From the NCBI GenBank assembly GCA_948567375.1, contig OX419755.1, positions 38,941,001 to 39,005,000 of the forward strand: a DNA stretch of 64,000 nucleotides, written 5' to 3'. The stretch's first letter is position 1; every line of letters begins with the position of its first letter. The notes under the pieces were generated by a model, which saw nothing but the letters and a program-made list of their open reading frames with translations, did no database searches and had not been told where the DNA came from. A program made the position numbers and the translations under genes. Below are positions 57,481-64,000 of this stretch, piece by piece. The DNA is from Lunularia cruciata (Eukaryota; Streptophyta; Marchantiopsida; Lunulariales; Lunulariaceae).

Positions 57481-58411
57481 AAATGAAGGAGTTTTGAGGT
57501 AATTATTGAGAAACATCTTTATCTTTAGAGAAAATTGGTCGGTGGAACTTTATGTTGAAAATTGTTGTTGTTGTTGACTTGAACATAATAATGGTTGCAA
57601 TTGCTTTATTCAGCTTTGGATCATTTGAAAGGCAGTAATTAAATTACCTATTCTAAGTCTTTGAATGGAATCTTGAAATTATGGAGCCACATGGTTTTGA
57701 GATGGAAATGCATCTATTGAAGTAAAGGGAAGTGGAAAGACAACAATCTACTCCTAGGGATGCAATTTGTGGGCAATGAGCCTTGATAACTTCATATTGT
57801 TGGAAGGGAGGGAATCTGAGTATTATTAGGCCTGGTTTAGTAAGAAAGAGTGTGCAGCACCATTTGTCAAGCTCAATGATTGGAGGTAGCATTTCTCTTG
57901 GATATAACAAGCTTGAAGGTGGGAGAATCATTTTCTTCTCTCTAAATTCTCATTGATGCTCTCTAGCTATTGGCAAGGATGAATTCCAAGAGTTTGAAAT
58001 TGTTGAATGAAGAAACTCATTTAACATGATTTGTGCATCTAATATGTGGACATTGGATCCTATGGGATTACAATAGAATAAAATTTCCCCTAGCTGTTCT
58101 CTTCTCTACTTCACTCAACTTTAGATCACAAGTTTCAATTCTCTTCAAGTGCATCTGTTGAAGGTTTAAAATGGTTATGCTAACTCCTTAGAGCAACCAA
58201 TTCCACTAAGCTTCAAATTCTTGAGAAGGTCTATTGGATTGGGAGAAAATTAGGTAATTGGGTAATTAGAAGGAGTGGAAGAACACATCAAGCCGTACAA
58301 GGATAAAATAAGACAAGTAAAAATTGGAGCCAAGCCCTAATAGTATTAGTATCCATAACGGTTAACATTCATTATTTGCAATTGTATTGTGTTTTGTATC
58401 CATTGATTCAG
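57481..58411. other. unassigned intergenic DNA
   Basis: Nothing recognisable. The sequence returns to normal composition after the minisatellite. Confidence 0.4.
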
Positions 58412-58930
58412 ATGGTCAAGCATGAGATAATGGCCAAGGCATCAGATATCAATTAGTCCTACCCGCACTACAAGCTATGATTTGGCTACACAACTTATAT
58501 AGACTATGGAGATCCAACAATTGGTGACCCTAGGTGTGACTTCACTAACAACTACAAAAGAGCTAACATTGAGTTCACAACAACTCTTCACATCATTAAG
58601 CTAAAATGTGGAGGTGATTATGTTGAAGATGTATTTATGGGCCTAAAAAGAGCCACAAATTTGGGTTGAGAAGCAACAATTAAATGTCTAAGTTTGAGTT
58701 GTTAGGTGCCCGGTGCATTTTTAAGACCATATGATCTTTATGAAAGTACCGATACTATGGAAGTAGGAGTTCTATGAGATGTTGTGTTGCTACCACCACA
58801 TGAATCACAAAGTGTGCCACTTTCTTCAATGGCACTTTGGTTGATTGAAGAGATCTTTTTCCAAATTCTAGTAAAAGGTCTTTGGCTTCACCTTACACAT
58901 CAAGTTTTTCTCATTTACACCTTCAAATGA
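58412..58930 (+). pseudogene. unidentified decayed ORF
   Basis: One frame reads as protein for about 172 codons with five in-frame stops: MVKHEIMAKASDIN, GYTTYIDYGDPTIGDPRCDF, NNYKRANIEFTTTLHIIKLK, CGGDYVEDVFMGLKRATNLG, VPGAFLRPYDLYESTDTMEV and PPHESQSVPLSSMALWLIEE. No frameshift is needed, which is unusual for chance. The family is not recognised. An old retroelement or a host gene copy are both possible. The tandem repeat at 59395 begins 460 bp downstream. Confidence 0.45.
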
Positions 58931-59394
58931 AGCAAATAGTAATGCCAAAGGTCTTTTGCTTTGTATTGAACTTTGGGTCAAAATTCTTCTCCTTGTATGT
59001 ACTGAGGATGCTCTTATTCTTCTTCCTGGACACCCACTTCTTGATTTGGACTCGGAGGTCCTTCAACATTAGGTGCTACCTCCTTGTGCACCTCCACTTC
59101 TCCTTCTTTCTATGCTCCTTCCTTGTGCTCCACTTGCCAATCTAGTGTTGTGAAGTGGACTACTTATTCATTAAAAGACCAATTGAAATATATTTAAATA
59201 TGTTTTTCCTAAATGTCTATAATGCATGGTATGTTAAGGTGAACTCATATTTTTGACTTAACCCTCAACTATGTGCTGATCTACAAAATGCTGATCTATG
59301 GGTTGATCCACAAGTTGATCTAGGGTAATTCACATCTAAGTCCAAATAGTGCATATTCTAATTGCATATGCTAATTCTTGGAGGATGTAAGTCC
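58931..59394. other. unassigned DNA before the 255-bp repeat
   Basis: A hydrophobic open frame at 58882-59145 overlaps the end of the decayed ORF in another frame and is not supported. 59340-59394 already contains a partial copy of the repeat (ccaaatagtgcat). Confidence 0.4.
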
Positions 59395-60290
59395 AAATAG
59401 TGCATGCTTTATTTCATTGGAAGCACCTTCTCAAGAGCTTTTTGTACAGTCCAAGATCATTGTCATTAGAAGTTTAGAGAAGAAGTTACGACCATTTTTC
59501 CCATACCTAGCATCATTCTTGTACTTGGGCTCCCCATACCTCATTTCCCACACTTGGACTTGTTGTTCTTGATTTCATGTTATTCATTCCAATATAGAGG
59601 TTGGAAGAAATAGTTCATGTAAGAGCTGATTTATCCTTGCATACAAGTTCAAATAGTGCATGCTTCATCTAGTTGGAAGTGTCTCTCAAAAAAATTCCAC
59701 AAACACCAAGATCATAGCCAAAGGAGGTTTGGGGAAAATTTTATGATCATTTGATTTATGTGTGTTTCATGGACTTGATTTTTCCATATTGAGCATCATT
59801 TCCATATGTGAACTTCCTATACTTGGATTCTTGGAACTAATTCCCACAAAAAGATAAGAACAAGCAATTTAAATTGGGATTGATTTCTCTGTGGATACTT
59901 GTCTCAACAAGGCATTTTTTATTTGAAAAAATTCTAAAGAGCTTTCCATAGAAACCAAGATCATGGTTAGAAAAGGTTTGGAAAACAAGTTATGACCATT
60001 TGATTCTCCATGTTTCACATACTTGATTTCATGTACCTAGATTCAAGTACTTGGACTTCAAGTAGTTTATTTCTCATACTTGGACTTACCATACTTAAAT
60101 GTACAAAATTCAAAAGAAGAATTTCACATTAGGGCTTATTTCACTATGGAGAATAGTCTTAATAAAGCATGTTTCATGTCACTAGAAGCACCTTCTAGAG
60201 TGCTTTTTATAAACATCAAAATTGTAGAAAACAAAGGTATTTTGAAGAAGTTACAATCATTTGATTTTCCTTGACTCTAATCCTTTGTTA
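59395..60290. repeat. tandem repeat, period about 255 bp, about 3.5 copies
   Basis: Corresponding points aaatagtgcatgcttta..., aaatagtgcatgcttca..., caacaaggcatttttta... and aataaagcatgtttcat... lie at about 59395, 59651, 59905 and 60161. Each is followed by ggaagcaccttct-like, ccaagatcat-like and aagttacgaccattt-like words in the same order. The copies are well diverged, so the array is old. A shared frame (ACF-SLEAPS--LF) is visible in the first and last copies. Confidence 0.8.
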
Positions 60291-61017
60291 TTCCCATACT
60301 CAGTTTTTTGCTGCTTGTCACTTTGCATCTACATAAATACTTGCATGTCATTTTGTGTCTACATGCCTACTTGGTGGTGGTTCTTTAATTTCTTGTGGTA
60401 GTGCAACTCAAGAAGTGAGTATTATTAAGCAATATGGTTGGTGATAATTATTTTGGTTGCTGAAGTATTGGGATTCTCACAATGGAGAAGGTTGTGATTA
60501 TAGTGATCATGCTTTTAGGATGTGAAATTATGAACTTAGCTTGAGGATCATATGAGTGGAAGATATTTTGAATTGATTGAAATGGATTGATTGAAAGAAG
60601 GATTCATGATTTAGGAATGTCAGGAAAAGATTTGAGAGACAAGAAGGTTGTGATTGATCAAATATGATGTTTAGAGAGAGTGGATTTTGATAAGAATTTT
60701 TCTTCCAAATCAAGGTTCTCAAGAATAGATATTGGAAGGAGTTTAGGATTATTAAGAAGTAAGATCAAAGAATTTGTCCTTCATAAAATTAGAAAGAGAA
60801 CTATACTCTATAAATATATGAGTAAATATTTTGCATCTAATAAATTTCATGTAATATAGATATTCCAATTCAGTTTGCTCATTGTATTTGGAAAAGAATG
60901 AGCTTTAAGAAGTAATTGGATCAAACTAGTAGTTATATCCAAATAGATTTGGGCCTATTAAACAAGGATACCAGTCTTTTGGTTGTTGGAGATACCATGA
61001 CATGGGTTTGGAGTTGA
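60291..61017. other. unassigned intergenic DNA
   Basis: No conserved frame or repeat recognised. Confidence 0.4.
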
Positions 61018-61830
61018 CTACATATCTTCATATTGTTCTTCCTCCTCTTCTCCAAAAGTGGATCTCTACAAGGTAAACGAGTTTTGTCTATCTTCTTTGT
61101 CCTCTGCTTCTTGAGTATCATTGGACTCTCCTTCCAACAAGGATGCTTCATCAAGTCAATACTCAATAGTTGCCTCTTTGCTAGCCTTTGTGGTTTTCAA
61201 AGAGAACCTCTATTCCTCTTGTTTACCTTTGGTACTATGTCTTCTTCCCTCATTAGTACAAAATTACTGATTTTTGCATACTTAGCATCTTCTATCCAAT
61301 ACTTCTTGATAAGTGATTTCCCTTTGGGTTGTCATGCAAAGTAGCATGCAGGATGAAATTGGCTTGTGAACATCTTGAACTCCTCTTTGGTGAGTAAATT
61401 TTTCCCCATATAAAAATTGACAGCAAATGGTGCCAAATAGGTAGCTATTGCCTCTAGCTTAAAGTTTTTATGTGGCATTGTTGCTTGCAAATAAAACATC
61501 TATGCCCAATTTACTACCTCTGCTTGATACATTTATTTCAAGAAGATACTTTGGTTGTTAGTTAGGTATGTATTTTAATATGGCTTAAATAATTTCCTAA
61601 TTGCCTCCACAATCTCATTTCCATCTACATTGTTATAGCCACTAACTCTGCTCTTGTTATTCTTTGATCTTTTATTAATTAAGGTTACCCTAATCTCATT
61701 GGTTAGCTTTTGATAACAAAAACTTGGTATCTTGTATTATTTCTTATGTTGGTCTTGCATTTGGATTGAGCATCATTCTTTCAATTCTTGCAAAGTCTTC
61801 TCCTTCTTCTACTTTGTCTCATGGATTATG
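61018..61830 (-). pseudogene. unidentified decayed ORF with acidic end
   Basis: On the minus strand a single frame from about 61800 to 61197 reads as protein with six internal stops: IRVTLINKRSKNNKSRVSGY, NVDGNEIVEAIRKLFKPY, ATMPHKNFKLEAIATYLAPF, AVNFYMGKNLLTKEEFKMFT, SQFHPACYFA and GKSLIKKYWIEDAKYAKISN. At 61197 the frame shifts to an acidic tail (LDEASLLEGESNDTQEAEDK, then EEEEEQYEDM) ending at 61018. The first part may be in a third frame (EGEDFARIERMMLNPNARPT). No family is recognised. The acidic tail and overall style recall the ORF at 1033-1661, but I see no shared motif. Confidence 0.5.
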
Positions 61831-62264
61831 GTGAAGGCACTCAATTTGTAAAAGATCAAGGAGACAAAAAGGAGAACAAAAGGTCACAACGAAAGCTCTC
61901 AATTGTGGGAAACTCTAAATGAAAAGCATCAAATTTAGCCTTGGGTATCTATAGAGAAACTAAGTACATGCTCCCAAGAAACTTCCAAGGAAGATTCCTT
62001 CTAGAAACTATTTACTTGGAGTGTAAGGTAAACTAACTATTTACTTAGCTAAACTAGCAATGAACTTGGCATCCAAGTTAGTCAACCTTCAGAAAGTCTT
62101 AAAAGCTTCATAGATGCTTCTAGAACATCTAAAAACAAACTTCTTAAATGCTTCTTAGGTGTAAGCTAGTTCTATCCTTTTAGGGATATTAAGTTGATGT
62201 TCATAACTTCTTAGCTTCTATAAAAAAAATTAATTCCATATTATTTAATATTCCCCTATTTTTG
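61831..62264. other. unassigned intergenic DNA
   Basis: Nothing recognisable. It would be just 3' of the D element coding end and may contain its untranslated region. Confidence 0.35.
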
Positions 62265-62274
62265 GTTGGTGACA

Positions 62275-62480
62275 TCCTTGTCACCATGGAGTCTTCAAAC
62301 TCTTGTATGGCTATTTGGACACTTTCAAAATAAGAAAGATGTTCCATGTGGCATTGGGAAGGGGATATCCTTTCACATGGATGTTATACTCCATTTATTA
62401 TTGGGAATCATGTTGGATGTCTCTTTGTTCAAAAATAAAGTTGACTTTTTATTCTTCATGATACATCAATAAGGATTGGA
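62275..62480 (-). pseudogene. D chromodomain remnant
   Basis: The minus strand reads MEYNIHVKGYPLPNATWN at about 62393-62340, the conserved Y-VKWKGYP--ATWE signature, flanked in other frames by ILIDVS-RIKSQLYF and an end IAIQEFEDSM. The first Trp of WKGY is Val, and the frame is broken on both sides. In active chromoviruses this domain steers integration towards marked chromatin. Confidence 0.7.
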
Positions 62481-62548
62481 GGAGGAGGAGGTTGAGCATA
62501 AGTAGAGAAGGATGAAGAACTAGAAATAAAGGTTCTAATTTCAAAAAA

Positions 62549-63600
62549 TGGAAGGAAAGATGGATCCTTATGTGACTAGGAAGTGAAATTTTATAGGCAA
62601 GAGGAGAAATCATTTGAGGAATATGAAATGGACCCATCCAATTGAGAGTAAGTTTCTAAACTTGAATGTCAAGCATGAGTAGATGGTTATAAGATGGAAG
62701 CATGACCTTATTGCATAAGTGGAAACTGAAATCATGACAAACTGTTTCAAACATATTGCTTTTGAGCAACATAAAGGTGAGACTTGGCTTGGTGAATGGA
62801 ATCACGTAACATGGATAAGAAGGTAGAAGTATGAGAGACATGAGATGGTGGTGGAGCAAGAGAGAATTGAGAGCAAATAGATCCTTCCAAAATAAAGGAA
62901 TAAGGAAGAAAATCCAATACTTACCTAATATAATTATTGTAGGCAAACCTAATAACCATAAGATAAGTATCATATGTGGTGTGGTCAAAATTGAAAGGGC
63001 ACCAAAAGTTACTTCTAGAGAATGATTTGCCAATCAATTTGAGAATGATAGGCCGTAGACAAGGCAAGTTTGATGATAAATAGTTTGAAAATCATTTCCA
63101 AAATTTAGAAGTAAATCAAGGATTATGATCATAAATGAGAATCCTTGGCATCCCATGGTATTTAAGATAATTTCAAAATAAATTGACCAATACGGGAGCA
63201 TCTTTTATGTCCATGGTAGGTGCCAAATTAATATGCTTATTGAGCTTATCAACAAAAACCATGATTGCTACATGGCCTTGGTCTAATTAAAAAGGATGTC
63301 ATGAGATCTAAGCTCACATTTTCCAATTGAGCAAATAGAATTGGTAGAGTTTGAGGTAGTCCACTTGGCTTTTGGTTGATTATTGTTTTGCAATGCAACT
63401 TGCACAAGATTGGATAAACTCTCAAACCTCTTGTGCAATGTTTGCACACAATCATTAGTGTTTTAGTGTACTTAGTGTCTCTTTTTGTCCAATGTGCCTA
63501 GTGATTGGTAAAACATGTGCTTCTTGAAGTTGCATAAGTCATAGACCTCTTCTTATTGTTGGAATGTAGATTTGATTGTCACAAAATAGAAGGTCATTCT
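62549..63600 (-). pseudogene. D integrase
   Basis: The zinc module reads LFCDNQIYIPTIRRG, QLQEAHVLPITRHIGQKETL and FIQSCASCIAKQ (HHCC, 63598-63390). The core start region reads LPILFAQLENVSLDLMTSFL (63340-63280). Then come VFVDKLNKHINLAPTMDIKD and HGMPRILIYDHNP, with FTSKFW (second Asp region, about 63150-63100). After further breaks come RFAYNNYI (62940) and the GPF/Y end LGPFHIPQMISPLAYKISLP with IRIHLSFHF (62637-62555). Several stops. The domain order is that of gypsy integrase. Confidence 0.85.
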
Positions 63601-64000
63601 TGCTCCTACTCCTACCACCTATTGGAAAGGAAACTTTACACAAGATGAAAGAAGGAATCTTGTTGTAAAGTAGACTTGAAATTCATTTCTACATTTGAGT
63701 CTATTGGCACCATGTTAATTTTTGCAGTGATGGGAGATTCAAAAAAAATCCTTCAAACCACACCTTTTTTTTTTGAAGTTCCCTTTCATCAAGAAGGACA
63801 TCAAATTTTCTTGGTTTCTATTCAAACTTCATAGCAAAAATTGTAGGTGTTCTTTCCATTGATGATGATAACTCTTAATGTGCTCCAAATTTTAGGTCTA
63901 AAATAAGATTTTGTGATTGGTTTGCAATATCACTTGTTTTACAAAAGATAATATCTTTATACCTTCATTAGTAGATAACTGCAAATTGTTTTTGATCTCA
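63601..64000 (-). other. D upstream pol linker, window edge
   Basis: The minus frame entering the integrase continues upstream (KPRKFDVLLDERELQ, WFEGFFLNLPSLQKLTWCQ, IPSFILCKVSFPIGG) with stops. It is presumably the RNase H-integrase linker, but no RNase H motif is readable. Confidence 0.35.

Larger units (their letters stand above)
62265..63600 (-). mobile_element. D: chromovirus (Ty3/gypsy) 3' pol part
   Basis: Minus-strand integrase and chromodomain. The rest of the element would lie beyond the right edge of the window. No LTR was recognised on the left, so the 3' LTR is missing or too diverged. The family is distinct from A, B and C. Confidence 0.8.

Noticed and set aside
1-64000. CRISPR array, rRNA, tRNA or organelle DNA
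   Set aside because: No regularly spaced short repeats with unique spacers and no recognisable rRNA or tRNA fold; direct repeats seen are LTRs, minisatellites or simple repeats.

Overview
The window looks like repeat-rich nuclear DNA of a seed plant with a large genome. A gymnosperm is plausible but not proven. The reasons are: about two thirds is old Ty3/gypsy LTR retrotransposon sequence full of stops and frameshifts; the LTR ends, primer sites and gag-pol layout are of plant type; introns appear to be GT-AG; and there is no bacterial gene organisation, no operon, no rRNA or tRNA gene and no CRISPR array. No element looks able to move.

I name the repeat families locally. Family A is Ty3/gypsy with LTRs of about 689 bp, a primer site resembling the tRNA-Asp type, an accessory zinc-knuckle ORF upstream of gag, and no visible chromodomain. 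Family B is Ty3/gypsy with LTRs of about 575 bp and a tRNA-iMet-type primer site. Family C is Ty3/gypsy with LTRs of about 520 bp. Family D is a chromovirus whose integrase and chromodomain enter from the right edge.

Layout: 141-1661 is a broken minus-strand coding sequence with a coiled-coil section; element A1 (1662-9444) sits at its cut end. 9449-11242 is unassigned, with a GC-rich patch. 11243-12598 is a PIF/Harbinger transposase remnant. 14261-15973 (minus) holds protein-like, splice-site-bounded segments that look like a decayed or non-standard multi-exon host gene. 18082-28895 holds B1 and AT-rich DNA. 28900-31720 is truncated B2. A nested tower follows. A minus-strand coiled-coil sequence H (31721-32721 and 55639-55830) is cut by solo LTR A3 and by element B3 (32722-55633). 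B3 is cut by element C (36721-54337). C is cut by solo LTR B4 (38307-39048) and by minus-strand element A2 (40382-47702). Target-site duplications and frame continuity support this order.

The right arm (55831-64000) holds a purine-rich minisatellite with a period of about 110 bp, an unidentified decayed ORF (58412-58930), a tandem repeat of about 255 bp (59395-60290), another unidentified decayed ORF (61018-61830, minus) and the D chromovirus (62265-63600, minus).

The genes do not form a pathway. The retroelement parts belong to the usual retrotransposition cycle (gag particle, protease, reverse transcriptase/RNase H, integrase). The items most likely to be new are the accessory ORF of family A, the hidden multi-exon gene, and the H coiled-coil sequence that becomes contiguous only when two insertions are removed.
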